The notes: a model not told the origin generated them from the sequence alone. Positions 32,760 to 42,445 are shown, numbered from the stretch's first letter. The stretch: DNA of 64,000 nucleotides from Metallosphaera sedula DSM 5348 (GCF_000016605.1 NC_009440.1:124001-188000); one strand, 5' to 3'. Made by a program: numbers and translations.

Positions 32760-34887
32760 CTAATACCTTCTCCAATAAGATAGGCATGGTACTGAACTTC
32801 CTCTTCAGACAACTGGAGATCGCATTGGATATAACCGGAGTTCCTACGACCGTCCCGGCCTCGCCTATTCCCTTGCTTCCAGTGGGATGGGGTGAAAGAC
32901 CGTTGGTGAGATACTTCCATGTGAAGCGTGGGGTCTCTACCGCTGTGGGTAACGCATAGTCGCCAAAGGTAGGATTCTGTAAGGTACCATCATTAATTAC
33001 GGCCTCCTCATATAAGGCCTGGCTTATTCCTTGAAGCGCACCTCCGTGGATCTGTCCCTCAGCCAATAGGGGATTAATAACGTTCCCCACGTCATCGACG
33101 GCAATGTATTTCTTCACGCTAATTAGTCCAGTCTCCCTATCTATCTCCATTAATGCCATGTGAACTCCATAAGGTGATGTGGGCTTTTTGACCGGATAGA
33201 CGGAGGTCACATCAAGGGAAATACCGAGCTTATAGGCTGACTTGATGATCTCAGCTAACTCTAGACTTTTTCCAGTCTTTTTATGAACCACTTTGCCCTC
33301 CCTATACTCTACCTCCTCTACGTCAGCTTCAAGGGCTTTCGCGCCAGCCTCTGTTAGCCTTTTCCTAAGTTCTTGAGAAGCCATTATTACTGCCGAGCCT
33401 CCAATAGTAACTGTTCTACTTCCCCAAGTCCCAATTCCATCTTCAATCACATCAGTATCTCCCCACCTGACCTCCACAAGATCCATGGAGATTTCCAAGG
33501 CATCGGCTGCGAGCTGTGCAAAAGCAGTTGCATCACCTTGGCCGTGCGGTCCAGTGCCAGTGACCACAACTATCCTTCCGTCGTACTTAGCGTAAACCCT
33601 GGCTGTCTCCCAGGGGCCGAACGCTGTTATTTCAACGTACATCGCCAGTCCTACGCACTGGTTGTCTTTAGCTTCAGCCTTAAGTTGTTCATAGTATGAT
33701 TTAGCTGAGTTTAGTAACTCTGGGTAGTTTCCGGAATCATAGGTTATACCAAACACGTTAGTGTAGGGCATCTCCTCAGGTCTTATCACGTTTCTGAGCC
33801 TGACCTCTAGCGGGTCCAGCTTCAGCTCTTCAGCTATCTCCTCGATTATACTTTCAATGAAATAGGTAGCCTCTGGTCTACCGGCTCCCCTATATGAGGT
33901 AGTCGGAGTTAGGTTAGTGTTAACGCTGTAAGCAGCGACAAACCCATGCTTTATTCTATACGGTCCAGGGAGCATCCTAGCGGCGCTCATGACGTTCCCA
34001 GAATCATCGTCGTTGGCATCACGATAGGGAGCCCCTAGATTTCCCACCACAGTTCCAACAACTGCCGTGATAGTTCCGTCCCTCTTTACACCAACCTTGT
34101 ATCTCAGCCACTTATCTCTTCCATGTCCAGCGCTCAGCATCTCCTCTGTTCTCGTGGGTATCCACTTTAGGGGGATCCCAAGTTTAAGGGCAAGGAAGCT
34201 CACCGCATATTCCTCTGGGTGAGTTATTATCTTGCTCCCAAAGGCCCCTCCCACGTCTGGTTGAATGACCCTGATATTCTGTATTCCCAGGAAGCTCACC
34301 AGGTTTCTCCTTAAATAGTGCGCCGACTGAGTAGAGGACCAGACGTTCAGCCTATTACCGTCAAACCAGGCTAGAGTCCCTCTGGTCTCCATGGGCGAAG
34401 CTATAATCCTTTGGTTATGGAGTTCTCCGGATAACACGATTGGAGATTGTTCCAGCTCTTTCTTCGCTTCTCCTCCAACGAACTCCTTTTTCGCGTAAAT
34501 ATTACTTTCAGCCTTAGAGTAGACCTTGACCTTGTCTTCCATGGCCCTGAAGGGATCTGTTTCATAGGGTAGTTGCTCGTATTCCACTTCAACGCTCTCT
34601 AAAAGATCGTAAGCCTCATATCGGTCTCTGGCGATCACTGCTGCAATAGGTTGACCTGCATATATGACTTCGTTAGACGGAATAGGAAAATCCTTCCCTG
34701 GATTTATTTGAGAACCAGTGAAAACGTTCTGACTTGGTTTAACACTAATCCGCGCGTGTGGATATTTAGATCTTACAAAGGCCACGTAGTAGGTCCCCGG
34801 TATCTGGATGTCGTCAACAAATGAACCCCTTCCTGTTATAAGCTTCGGATCCTCAACCCTTCTAACAGGTTTACCTACGTATCTCAT
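32749..34887 (-). CDS. molybdopterin-binding large subunit, xanthine/aldehyde/CO dehydrogenase family
   Basis: A 712-residue Mo-hydroxylase large subunit. Begins VGKPVRRVEDPKLITGRGSF; middle motifs QPDVGGAFGSK and TSYRGAGRPEATYFIE bind the molybdopterin cytosine dinucleotide; GTGPHGQGDATAFAQ and, near the end, GSKGIGEAGTVVGTP with the catalytic Glu. The AYRCSFR motif of true CO dehydrogenase is absent; aldehyde (glyceraldehyde) oxidation is more likely. The FAD and 2Fe-2S subunits are not next to it, so it is either assembled with subunits encoded elsewhere or has another role. First gene of a unit with the PUA protein. Confidence 0.87.
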   Translation of the reverse strand: MRYVGKPVRRVEDPKLITGRGSFVDDIQIPGTYYVAFVRSKYPHARISVKPSQNVFTGSQINPGKDFPIPSNEVIYAGQPIAAVIARDRYEAYDLLESVEVEYEQLPYETDPFRAMEDKVKVYSKAESNIYAKKEFVGGEAKKELEQSPIVLSGELHNQRIIASPMETRGTLAWFDGNRLNVWSSTQSAHYLRRNLVSFLGIQNIRVIQPDVGGAFGSKIITHPEEYAVSFLALKLGIPLKWIPTRTEEMLSAGHGRDKWLRYKVGVKRDGTITAVVGTVVGNLGAPYRDANDDDSGNVMSAARMLPGPYRIKHGFVAAYSVNTNLTPTTSYRGAGRPEATYFIESIIEEIAEELKLDPLEVRLRNVIRPEEMPYTNVFGITYDSGNYPELLNSAKSYYEQLKAEAKDNQCVGLAMYVEITAFGPWETARVYAKYDGRIVVVTGTGPHGQGDATAFAQLAADALEISMDLVEVRWGDTDVIEDGIGTWGSRTVTIGGSAVIMASQELRKRLTEAGAKALEADVEEVEYREGKVVHKKTGKSLELAEIIKSAYKLGISLDVTSVYPVKKPTSPYGVHMALMEIDRETGLISVKKYIAVDDVGNVINPLLAEGQIHGGALQGISQALYEEAVINDGTLQNPTFGDYALPTAVETPRFTWKYLTNGLSPHPTGSKGIGEAGTVVGTPVISNAISSCLKRKFSTMPILLEKVLGDQ

Positions 34888-34912
34888 TTGTTTTTACTAG
34901 ATAGAGGGTACT

Positions 34913-35479
34913 TTAAATCTTCTTAAGCCTATTTAACACTGTAGGATGCGTGGAAAGAGGAGACGATTTCTCCCTAGGGTTCATGTGAAGCGCAAGAAGA
35001 CGCGTATACCGTTCCCTTCCCACCAATTCCGCGGCAAACCTATCCGCTGAGTACTCAAAGTGCCTAGAAACGTACCTCACAAGAACTATACCTATTAACA
35101 TTAGGCCAAGCCCTAGAACCACATCCACGTCGAGAAGATAAATGGAGATGCTCGTTATCCCTAACAATAAGATGAAGGTCTTAAGGTGATGTCTCCCCTG
35201 GAGATGGCCTAGCTCATGGGCAATAGCTGATGTTAAGCTCTCCGTACCCTCCTTGACCAGTCCTGACGTAACCACTATCACGTTGTTTGGGAGCGATAAG
35301 GCATTAACGAGTGGGTCTTCCTTCACCCTTACCGAAAACTCAAGGCCTGTTCTCAGCTTAAGATCAGTTAGGGACTCTCCATTAATCTCCCTATACCTTT
35401 TAAGGGATATGGCCGGGACTGAGAAATACAGACCCGTTAATACTGAGAGACAGACTAAGATGAAAATAATCAATAACAC
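34913..35479 (-). CDS. M48-family membrane zinc peptidase (HtpX-like)
   Basis: A 188-residue protein with an N-terminal membrane segment (IIFILVCLSVLTGLYFSVPA), the zinc motif IAHELGHLQGRHH (HExxH), a central hydrophobic pair (LLLGITSISIYLL; VVLGLGLMLIGIVLV) and the third-ligand region FEYSADRFAAELVG. It is shorter than HtpX (280-300) but all catalytic residues are there. It likely acts in membrane protein quality control. GTG start. Confidence 0.85.
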   Translation of the reverse strand: MLLIIFILVCLSVLTGLYFSVPAISLKRYREINGESLTDLKLRTGLEFSVRVKEDPLVNALSLPNNVIVVTSGLVKEGTESLTSAIAHELGHLQGRHHLKTFILLLGITSISIYLLDVDVVLGLGLMLIGIVLVRYVSRHFEYSADRFAAELVGRERYTRLLALHMNPREKSSPLSTHPTVLNRLKKI

Positions 35480-35565
35480 GTGATATTATGGGCCGTAGTA
35501 CTATTTAATCTTGAGTAGATCGCCAACACTTTCACTTTAAATTATTGGGGGATTTGAATTGTACC

Positions 35566-36582
35566 ATGAAAGCCATTATCATGGAGGGAGGAAAGGCAGT
35601 ACTCAAGGAAGTCCCAATTCCCAAGCTGGGTCAGGGCGACGTCCTTGTGGAGATGAAGGCATGTGGACTTTGTGGAACAGATATAGAGAAAATGTGCGGA
35701 CAATACACGGCCTCTCAACCCATACTGGGACACGAGCCCGCTGGGGTAGTAGCCGAATCCATGTCAGACGCAGTTAAGCCTGGGGATAGGGTATTCGCAC
35801 ATCATCACGTCCCATGTTACGAATGTTATTACTGTAAGAAGGGAAGCCCTACCATGTGCCCGTATTATAGGAAGACGAACTTAGATCCTGGGGGCTTCGC
35901 CGAGTTCTTCAGGGTGCCAGCGTGGAACGTGGAGAAAGGAGGAATACTCGTATTGCCCAGTAACGTTTCATTTGAGGAGGGTTCCTTCGTGGAGCCCCTA
36001 GCTACAGTGGTTAGGGCCCAGAGGCGCGTAGGAATATCGAGGGACGACTCGGTTCTCATAGTCGGTGCAGGTCCCATGGGGCTATTACATCTTCTAAAGA
36101 TTAAGGACATGGGAGTGTCAAACGTAATCATTTCTGACGTATCGGAGTACAGGTTGAACTTCGCTGAATCTCTAGGTGCTTCCCTCTTGCTCAATCCCAC
36201 CAAACACCAAGTGGAACAGGAAGCGAAGAAGGCCACGGATGGTCGTGGCGTAGATGTGGCGATAATAGCCTCAGGGGCTCCTCAAGCTATCCTTTCAGGT
36301 CTGAACTCTGTGAGGAAGGGAGGTAGGGTGCTACTGTTTGGGGTTCCCTACAAAGGAACGATACTCAACTACGATATTAGCGAGCTCCTTAACAACGAAA
36401 TCTCAGTAATTCCCAGTAATGCAGCTGTAGAGGAGGACACAAGGGAGGCCCTGAAACTCATCTCTGAGAGAAGGGTTGATGTAAGGAAGCTTGTGACACA
36501 TAGATATGACCTAGAGCAGTTCCACGAGGCCGTAAGGGTAGCCAAACAAGGAAACGCCATAAAGGTAGTAATAACTAGTTAA
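35566..36582 (+). CDS. zinc-dependent medium-chain alcohol dehydrogenase
   Basis: A 338-residue MDR enzyme. Catalytic zinc: ACGLCGTDIE with GHEPAG; structural zinc: CYECYYCKKGSPTMC; Rossmann motif VLIVGAGPMGLLHLL; acidic residue in ISDVSEYR suggests NAD. A sorbitol/threonine-dehydrogenase-like polyol or amino-alcohol substrate is possible. The frame opens at 35545, but ATG 35566 (MKAIIM) is the family start and is about 30 bases after CTTTAAATTATT. Its 3' end overlaps the convergent cobD by 72 bases. Confidence 0.88.
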   Translation: MKAIIMEGGKAVLKEVPIPKLGQGDVLVEMKACGLCGTDIEKMCGQYTASQPILGHEPAGVVAESMSDAVKPGDRVFAHHHVPCYECYYCKKGSPTMCPYYRKTNLDPGGFAEFFRVPAWNVEKGGILVLPSNVSFEEGSFVEPLATVVRAQRRVGISRDDSVLIVGAGPMGLLHLLKIKDMGVSNVIISDVSEYRLNFAESLGASLLLNPTKHQVEQEAKKATDGRGVDVAIIASGAPQAILSGLNSVRKGGRVLLFGVPYKGTILNYDISELLNNEISVIPSNAAVEEDTREALKLISERRVDVRKLVTHRYDLEQFHEAVRVAKQGNAIKVVITS

Positions 36583-37419
36583 AATGAAAAGGAGATAGAG
36601 AAGCAAGGTAAGCCTAAACAAGGCTAAGGCTCTCTCCACGTCCCTAGAGTCTGGAAGGTTCCCTGAACCTGCAGAGTAGGCATTTATCTTTTCGAGTCTG
36701 ACCTCGAGGAGGCCAGCTGCTATAGCTATAGGGTACCTAGCGTTGGGACTCTCCATCTTAGTGTTGCGTAGGGTGACAATTGCGTTTCTCACGTTCAGTC
36801 CCAGGAGAAGACCGGCAAGTAGCATCATTAGTCCGGTCAATCTCGCAGGAACGTAGTTTAGAGCAGTGTCCATCCTTGCTGAGAAGTACCCCTCATTAAT
36901 CAGGTCTGGGGTCTTATACCCAACCATGCTATCCATGGTATTGGCAAACCTTTGAAGTAAGGCTCCAGGAAGCCCAAGCAAGAGAAACCAGAACAGGGGG
37001 GAAGTTATCCCGTCAACAAGGCTCTCAAAGAGAGACTCTATGGACGCCGATGCTACGTGACCCAAGGAGACCTCTCTCAAATCCCTTCTGACTATGTTCT
37101 GCACAATCCTTCTAGATTCCTCCCTCAAGGGAATAGACGATCTCACAATCATGTATAACATCCTGATCGAGAAGGTGGTTTTCAGAACGAGAACAAGCAG
37201 GATTGCCTCTATTAACCTGGGTAAATACAGGGGCGTCAGGCACAGTAGAAGGACTGGGATTACCGAGGCTAGCCACAGAATTACTCCGTAGACTTTTCCC
37301 TTGAATGGCCTTATCAGCTTCTCCGATATCCTCCCAACATACACCACAGGGTGTATGAAGGTAGGTGGCTCACCCATCACTAGGTCTAAAGCAAGTGAGG
37401 CAATGAGAATGGGTAGCAT
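36511..37419 (-). CDS. cobD: adenosylcobinamide-phosphate synthase CobD/CbiB
   Basis: A 302-residue polytopic membrane enzyme that attaches the aminopropanol arm to adenosylcobyric acid. The opening LDLVMGEPPTFIHPVVYVGR and the later ESLVDGITSPLFWFLLLGLP, NTMDSMVGYKT and YFSARMDTALNYVPARLTG are diagnostic. It overlaps cobS by 34 bases and extends 72 bases into the convergent dehydrogenase gene. Confidence 0.93.
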   Translation of the reverse strand: MLPILIASLALDLVMGEPPTFIHPVVYVGRISEKLIRPFKGKVYGVILWLASVIPVLLLCLTPLYLPRLIEAILLVLVLKTTFSIRMLYMIVRSSIPLREESRRIVQNIVRRDLREVSLGHVASASIESLFESLVDGITSPLFWFLLLGLPGALLQRFANTMDSMVGYKTPDLINEGYFSARMDTALNYVPARLTGLMMLLAGLLLGLNVRNAIVTLRNTKMESPNARYPIAIAAGLLEVRLEKINAYSAGSGNLPDSRDVERALALFRLTLLLYLLFILTSYYYLYGVSLFGYPYGLVELL

Positions 37420-38126
37420 TTTACTTCACTGATCAGCATGATGGGGAAGCTTAATGTTATCGCCATACCGGTTAGGTCCCCCGAAGAACCTCCCAGCACC
37501 CTCTTCCCCGCGTATACAAATAGAATCGTAAGAATAGCAGTAACTATCAGGGAACAGAGGGATAGGAATGGGACGCTCTCAACAAGTAGGACTGGCCACT
37601 TTCCCTTAAGTCTTTCGTGGAAAGCCTTACCCAGCGAGCTCCCCTCCATGGGCTTAGAGATCGAAAGGGAGAGCAGACCTACAACCCTGGAAAGGACCTC
37701 CGCCGAGATTAGTTGATACAAGGTAGTAAATCCTGTCCCACCCATTACCTGTGTTGCAACGTAAAATATCGTGAGGTACACAACCAGCAGACCCACACCG
37801 CCGGCCCCTACTGCCACGTCCCTTAGAGCCCTCCTCCTCTCCTCCTGTGTCCCCCTTATCATGAGGGCATCACCGAAATCGAGCAGTCCGTCCAGGTGAT
37901 TGAACCCCCTCACCCCCTCGACCACAGGAATCAGGAGAACCCAGGCTAAATGACCTAGGATAAGGTAAAGCGGGAGGATAGCTAGGTAGTCTATAACTCC
38001 AGTTACTATCCCAACCACCAGGGGTGAGAGGAAAGCGTATTCCATTACCAGTTCGAAGTCTACCTTTCCCGCTGGAATTACAGTAAAGAAGCTTAGCTGT
38101 CCCAAAATTCCCTTTAATACTCGCAC
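37386..38126 (-). CDS. cobS: adenosylcobinamide-GDP ribazoletransferase CobS
   Basis: A 246-residue membrane enzyme joining adenosylcobinamide-GDP and alpha-ribazole, the last step of cobalamin assembly. It begins GQLSFFTVIPAGK; the metal-binding motif GFNHLDGLLDFGDALM is intact, followed by RRRALRDVAVGAGGV. First gene of the leftward cobS-cobD pair, divergent from cobQ with 17 bases between starts, so both are controlled from one short region. Confidence 0.93.
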   Translation of the reverse strand: MRVLKGILGQLSFFTVIPAGKVDFELVMEYAFLSPLVVGIVTGVIDYLAILPLYLILGHLAWVLLIPVVEGVRGFNHLDGLLDFGDALMIRGTQEERRRALRDVAVGAGGVGLLVVYLTIFYVATQVMGGTGFTTLYQLISAEVLSRVVGLLSLSISKPMEGSSLGKAFHERLKGKWPVLLVESVPFLSLCSLIVTAILTILFVYAGKRVLGGSSGDLTGMAITLSFPIMLISEVKCYPFSLPHLL

Positions 38127-38143
38127 ACTCTCATACTGGTGAC

Positions 38144-39547
38144 ATGGCGATTATAATATCTTCCAGCATGAGCGATTCCGGCAAATCGCTAGTCACATCC
38201 GCTCTGGTAAGGCATTTCAGGGGGATTCCCTTTAAGGCGCAGAACATGTCGCTGAACAGTTACCCCACACATGACGGTGGGGAGATAGCCTTCATTCAGG
38301 CGTTTCAAGCCATGGGAAGTGGTCTACAACCTGAGAGGTTCATGAACCCTATTCTCCTTAAACCCTCAGGAAAAGGGATCGAGGTAATCTTCTGGGGGGA
38401 GTCACAAGGCAACTTTTCGCCCAATGAGTATTACTCGAGGTTAACTACGTATTGGGAAAAGATTAGGTCAAGTGTTAGGGAGGACATGGTTGTGGAGAGC
38501 GCTGGCGGGCTCGGAGAGCCAAACTTCATGGAAAGGGATATCACAGGTTTCAAGCTCATGCAGGAAGGTATCCAGGCCATTCTCGTGTTGGATATAGATA
38601 GGGGAGGAGCCTTCGCCTCAGCCTTTGGGATTTACCAGATGTTGCCGTCATCGGTTAGGGACAAGTTAAGGGGATTTATCATCAACAAGTTCCGAGGAGA
38701 CGAGAAGTTACTGGAACCAGCCATATCCTGGCTTGAGTCCAAGACCTCCATGAAATATCTAGGAATTATCCCGTATGACGATAGGCTTAGAATAATGGCC
38801 GAGGACTCCATGAACGTGTCTGATCTAGGGGATGGCGAGCTGGAAGTTGACGTGGTCGCCTACCCATACATGAGTAACTTCAATGAATTTCACGTCTTCG
38901 AGAAGTCCAATGCTAGGCTCAGGTTCGTTACCAGGCCGTCCCATTTAAGCAAGGCCGACCTTATCATTTTGCCCGGAACCAGGAACACTAAACTGTCACT
39001 TTCGTGGCTAGTGGAGAGAGGTTTCACGGAGGTCTTGAGGAGGAAGCCTGTCCTTGGGGTATGCGGTGGGTTTCAGATAATGGGTAAAACTCTCCACGAT
39101 CCCTACGGACTAGAGGCTGGAGAGCCCTCGTCTTATGAGGGTCTAAATCTTCTTCCAATCAACGTGAGATTCAGGAGGAACAAGGTGGTCTCCCTATCCC
39201 TTGGGGAATCGGAGTATGGATTGATACGCGGATATGAGATCAGGAGGGGGGAGATAGAGTACATCGAAGGCAAACCCCTCCTCCTCATCACGAAGAGAAA
39301 TCATGAGCACGTTGAGATTTATGACGGATCTAGGAATGGTCAGTACGTGGGATTAAGCGTTCACGGTTCCCTCTTCTCTGAGGGGGGTAGGAGACTCCTT
39401 GAGGATTTCGGGATAAAACTCAGGGCTGGATCCATAGAGGAAGAGATAAGCACCTCGGTGGATAAGGTGTACCATCTCCTAAGGGATACGCTAGATCTTG
39501 ACGCAATAGAACAGATTTATATGGATAGTATGGTTAAACACGCTTAA
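38144..39547 (+). CDS. cobQ: cobyric acid synthase CobQ/CbiP
   Basis: A 467-residue glutamine-dependent amidotransferase that amidates side chains of adenosylcobyrinate diamide. N-terminal P-loop-like SSSMSDSGKSLVTSAL, KAQNMSLNSYPT, and the family motif GGEIAFIQAFQA; C-terminal triad-type glutaminase with LGVCGGFQIMG (nucleophile Cys) and GLSVHGSLF (His). Length is normal. Ends on the first base of the guaA start codon (1-base overlap). Confidence 0.94.
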   Translation: MAIIISSSMSDSGKSLVTSALVRHFRGIPFKAQNMSLNSYPTHDGGEIAFIQAFQAMGSGLQPERFMNPILLKPSGKGIEVIFWGESQGNFSPNEYYSRLTTYWEKIRSSVREDMVVESAGGLGEPNFMERDITGFKLMQEGIQAILVLDIDRGGAFASAFGIYQMLPSSVRDKLRGFIINKFRGDEKLLEPAISWLESKTSMKYLGIIPYDDRLRIMAEDSMNVSDLGDGELEVDVVAYPYMSNFNEFHVFEKSNARLRFVTRPSHLSKADLIILPGTRNTKLSLSWLVERGFTEVLRRKPVLGVCGGFQIMGKTLHDPYGLEAGEPSSYEGLNLLPINVRFRRNKVVSLSLGESEYGLIRGYEIRRGEIEYIEGKPLLLITKRNHEHVEIYDGSRNGQYVGLSVHGSLFSEGGRRLLEDFGIKLRAGSIEEEISTSVDKVYHLLRDTLDLDAIEQIYMDSMVKHA

Positions 39548-40656
39548 TGTTCTCTCCAGAGAAGTTTATTGAGGAGATAGAGCCTCAGATCAGGTCAGTC
39601 GTCGGGGACAATAGGGTTGTGGCTGCAGTGAGTGGTGGAGTTGACAGTACAACCGCCGCAGCCTTGATGTATAGGATTTTAGGGGACAAGGTCACTCCGG
39701 TCATGATAGACACGGGGTTTCTCAGGGAGAATGAGGCCAATAGGGTCAAGGATCTCTTGAAGAGCGTTATGCCCCTCAAGATAGTGGACAGGAGCGAGAG
39801 GTTCATAAGCTCAATAGAGGGTCTAGAGGACGCTGAGGAAAAGAGGAAGAAATTCAGAGATGTCTTCTACTCAACTATTTCTGAGATCGTGGCACAGGAA
39901 AATTCTAGGTTCCTGGTTCAGGGCACCATTGCACCTGATTGGATAGAAACCCAGGGCGGAATCAAGACGCAACATAATGTGCTAGTCCAGTTGGGCATAA
40001 ATACTGAAAAAACCTGGGGCTTCTCCTTAGTGGAACCGTTGGCTGACCTATACAAGAATGAGGTAAGGGAACTGGCTAGGTACCTGGGGCTTCCCAGGGA
40101 AATATCGGAGAGGCAGCCCTTCCCCGGGCCAGGGCTTCTGGTGAGATGCGTTGGAAGACTGTCCAAGGAGAAACTGGAGATAACTAGGAAGAGCAATGCA
40201 ATTGTGGAAGACCTACTTGAGCCCCTGAGACCTTCCCAATACTTTGCTGCGGTGTTTGAGAGCAATTCCTCACTTGATACGAAACTATCGGAACTACTTC
40301 ACGACCAAATCATGGTTTACTCCGTAAAGTCAACGGGGGTTAAGGGAGACGTTAGAACTTACGGAAAGATGGCGTCGTTCAGCCTCAGGGATAATTACAC
40401 CCAGATAAGGGAGATATCTCAAAAAATAACCAGCGGTGAATACACTAGAGCCCTTATGAGGGTGAGAACTACTAAAGGAAAGTATACTGTGGCCATCAGG
40501 GCAGTTAGCACCGAGGACTTTATGACCGCCGATATCGTTGAGATAGATCCCTCACTACTTTCAAGGATAGCGGATGAATTACTCAGAATTCCTGGAGTAG
40601 GAGAAGTCGTCTACGACGTAACAACTAAGCCTCCGGCCACGATAGAATTTGAGTAA
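39547..40656 (+). CDS. guaAB: GMP synthase, ATP-pyrophosphatase subunit
   Basis: A 369-residue protein holding the ATP pyrophosphatase and dimerisation parts of GMP synthase, which adenylates and then aminates XMP. The P-loop is VAAVSGGVDSTTAAAL; TLAPDWIET-like QGTIAPDWIETQGGIKTQHN, QPFPGPGLLVRCVG and the C-terminal TTKPPATIEFE are typical. The glutaminase subunit is a separate gene in archaea and is not in this window. Tightly linked to cobQ. Confidence 0.92.
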   Translation: MFSPEKFIEEIEPQIRSVVGDNRVVAAVSGGVDSTTAAALMYRILGDKVTPVMIDTGFLRENEANRVKDLLKSVMPLKIVDRSERFISSIEGLEDAEEKRKKFRDVFYSTISEIVAQENSRFLVQGTIAPDWIETQGGIKTQHNVLVQLGINTEKTWGFSLVEPLADLYKNEVRELARYLGLPREISERQPFPGPGLLVRCVGRLSKEKLEITRKSNAIVEDLLEPLRPSQYFAAVFESNSSLDTKLSELLHDQIMVYSVKSTGVKGDVRTYGKMASFSLRDNYTQIREISQKITSGEYTRALMRVRTTKGKYTVAIRAVSTEDFMTADIVEIDPSLLSRIADELLRIPGVGEVVYDVTTKPPATIEFE

Positions 40657-40662
40657 AAAGGC

Positions 40663-42246
40663 TTATGGTTTTAGAAGAACGATTGACTCGTAATCCGGAT
40701 CTATCTTCACGTTTATTACCTTGAGCTTAGGGTCTCTCCGCTCCAGGATGTCCTTCAACCCTCCGTAGGTATCCACTGTGACTGCCCCCGTGGATCTCTC
40801 TAGGAATTCATCCACGTCCACAAACGTTCCCGATTTTCCTATAGACGGTATGTCCGATTTGAACGTGTCAAGGTAAGTGGCTCCCCCGTCATTGAGCACA
40901 AGGATTACTCCCTTCGCCTTTTCAGCCCTTTGCTGAATGAGGCCAACATTTCTTAGTACACCAGCTAGGTCAGTAATCCCGAGGGCACCTGGATCGTTGG
41001 ACTGCAGCACACCAGCGACACCTATTCCCTTCTCGAGAATTGATTCGCTCGTGTTCCACACAGGGCTCTCGATGGGCAGTCTAACCAGGTCGAGAGTTGG
41101 GGCACTCAAATCCACGAAGTATCTCGAAAACTTGAACTGTTGTAGAAGCCTAGTAACGTCATATGGCCATAGTCCCGAGTGGGGTTTCATGGTGAACACT
41201 CTCCTGCTTGACGCTATCTCGCTTCTCACCTCCCTCTTGATGTTTTCCTTTAGTTTCTGTTTGAGTATTGTTATCAGTTCCTTAAGGAAGAGGCCTGTGT
41301 CTGCAACAATGGGAAGTTGTGGCATTACTACCTTGCCTATATCCTCTCCATCCACATTGTTGTGCATGAGGAAACCCTTATACCTCATGGACCAGCCGGC
41401 AGTACTAAGTTGAGGCAATCTAGACCCAAGTACTAGAATCGAGTCTGCTTCCATCATGAGCTTGGAAGCAACTTCCGTGGAAAATGCTCCCAATCCCTCG
41501 CCTGCGTAGAGCGGATGTGAGGCCGGGAAAACTCCCTTGGCTCTAAAGGTTGTGATCACCGGCGCGTCAAGTAACTCCGCGAGTTCCAATAATTGAGGTG
41601 ACGCATTGCTTGCCCTAACTCCATACCCTGCAACCACTACAGGCAACTTGGAGTTTCCCATTACCTCAGCCACCTTGGCCACTGTGTTTTTGTCTGGCGT
41701 CTTCCTCTCAGGCTTCTGCTCTGCGGTAGAGAGTGGATATGCCTTTAACCGGAAAAGCTCCTCTGCTATCTCCACAAGAGCGGGCCTCATTCTATTGCTC
41801 AGAGCTTCCTTGTACCCCTTCTCCACAGTGACTGTAATCTCCTCTATGCTGATTACCCTCTCCTTGAACTTGATGAAGGGTGAGAGGGAACTTGATACGT
41901 CGTCAGGTGACTTCAGTTCGCCAACTCTAGCCTTTCCCACATCCCTATAGGACCTCAATGTACCGATCATGAGTAGCGGAACGGAATCGGAGAATGCCTG
42001 AGCCACTACACTGCTACCCTCGAGTAATGAGCTTCCTGGAGTGCTGATTACAACTCCAGCATCTCCTGAATCCCTGGCGAAAGCGTCTGCCAGTTCCAGA
42101 GCCTCCCTTACACTCAAGGAAATATCTATTTCAAGGCCATACTGGGCTAATCTCTCCCTAAGGAAATCTGGGACTGCGTTCGAGGTGAACACTCGCTTAA
42201 CTCCTATTTCCTTAAGGACGTAAGCTAATGCCTCATCTCCCGTCAT
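40663..42246 (-). CDS. ThDP-dependent enzyme related to acetolactate synthase
   Basis: A ThDP-family protein of 527 residues from ATG 42246, which follows GGTAGGGAG; the frame opens at 42321. The N domain ([36 protein letters not shown], with the glutamate that activates ThDP; STPGSS) and the central domain ([40 protein letters not shown]) are clear. In the C domain I cannot see the GDG...NN magnesium-ThDP motif; [12 protein letters not shown] and [10 protein letters not shown] stand in its place. It may be a divergent or inactive paralogue. Promoter TTTATATT near 42320, just after tRNA-Cys. Confidence 0.75.
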   Translation of the reverse strand: MTGDEALAYVLKEIGVKRVFTSNAVPDFLRERLAQYGLEIDISLSVREALELADAFARDSGDAGVVISTPGSSLLEGSSVVAQAFSDSVPLLMIGTLRSYRDVGKARVGELKSPDDVSSSLSPFIKFKERVISIEEITVTVEKGYKEALSNRMRPALVEIAEELFRLKAYPLSTAEQKPERKTPDKNTVAKVAEVMGNSKLPVVVAGYGVRASNASPQLLELAELLDAPVITTFRAKGVFPASHPLYAGEGLGAFSTEVASKLMMEADSILVLGSRLPQLSTAGWSMRYKGFLMHNNVDGEDIGKVVMPQLPIVADTGLFLKELITILKQKLKENIKREVRSEIASSRRVFTMKPHSGLWPYDVTRLLQQFKFSRYFVDLSAPTLDLVRLPIESPVWNTSESILEKGIGVAGVLQSNDPGALGITDLAGVLRNVGLIQQRAEKAKGVILVLNDGGATYLDTFKSDIPSIGKSGTFVDVDEFLERSTGAVTVDTYGGLKDILERRDPKLKVINVKIDPDYESIVLLKP

Positions 42247-42333
42247 CTCCCTACCTACGGTCTCCTCTTTCCTCTTAGGCTGGCTCAAAGTTGGATCGCT
42301 ATAATACCAGAAACTGGTCAATATAAACTTGAG

Positions 42334-42445
42334 AGCCGGGGGCGGGATTTGAACCCGCGAAATAACGGGTTTCCAACCTGAAACCCACTGCAGCCCCTAG
42401 CGCTACCTATGGTAGTGCCGCCTTAGACCGCTCGGCCACCCCGGC
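42334..42445 (-). tRNA. tRNA-Cys(GCA) with two introns
   Basis: Acceptor GCCGGGG/CCCCGGC with discriminator T (42334), typical of tRNA-Cys; T arm GCGGG-TTCAAAT-CCCGC; D arm GCC...GGC. The anticodon arm is recovered only by removing two segments. Intron 1, 42397-42416 (20 bases), lies between positions 28 and 29: central helix GGCG/CGCT, three-base bulges and inner helix CTACC-ata-GGTAG. Intron 2, 42371-42387 (17 bases), is at the canonical 37/38. The result is stem GCGGG/CCCGT and loop CTGCAGA with anticodon GCA (42389-42391) in a 75-base tRNA. The fold for intron 2 is weak (one C-U mismatch). TATA box CTTTATAATT near 42465. Confidence 0.85.

Noticed and set aside
42334-42445. Reading this tRNA as type II tRNA-Ser or tRNA-Leu with a long variable arm
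   Set aside because: The hairpin GGGTTTC/GAAACCC looks like a variable arm, but no anticodon with T33 fits, eight unpaired bases would precede the T stem, and U73 fits Cys. The two-intron tRNA-Cys solution explains every base.
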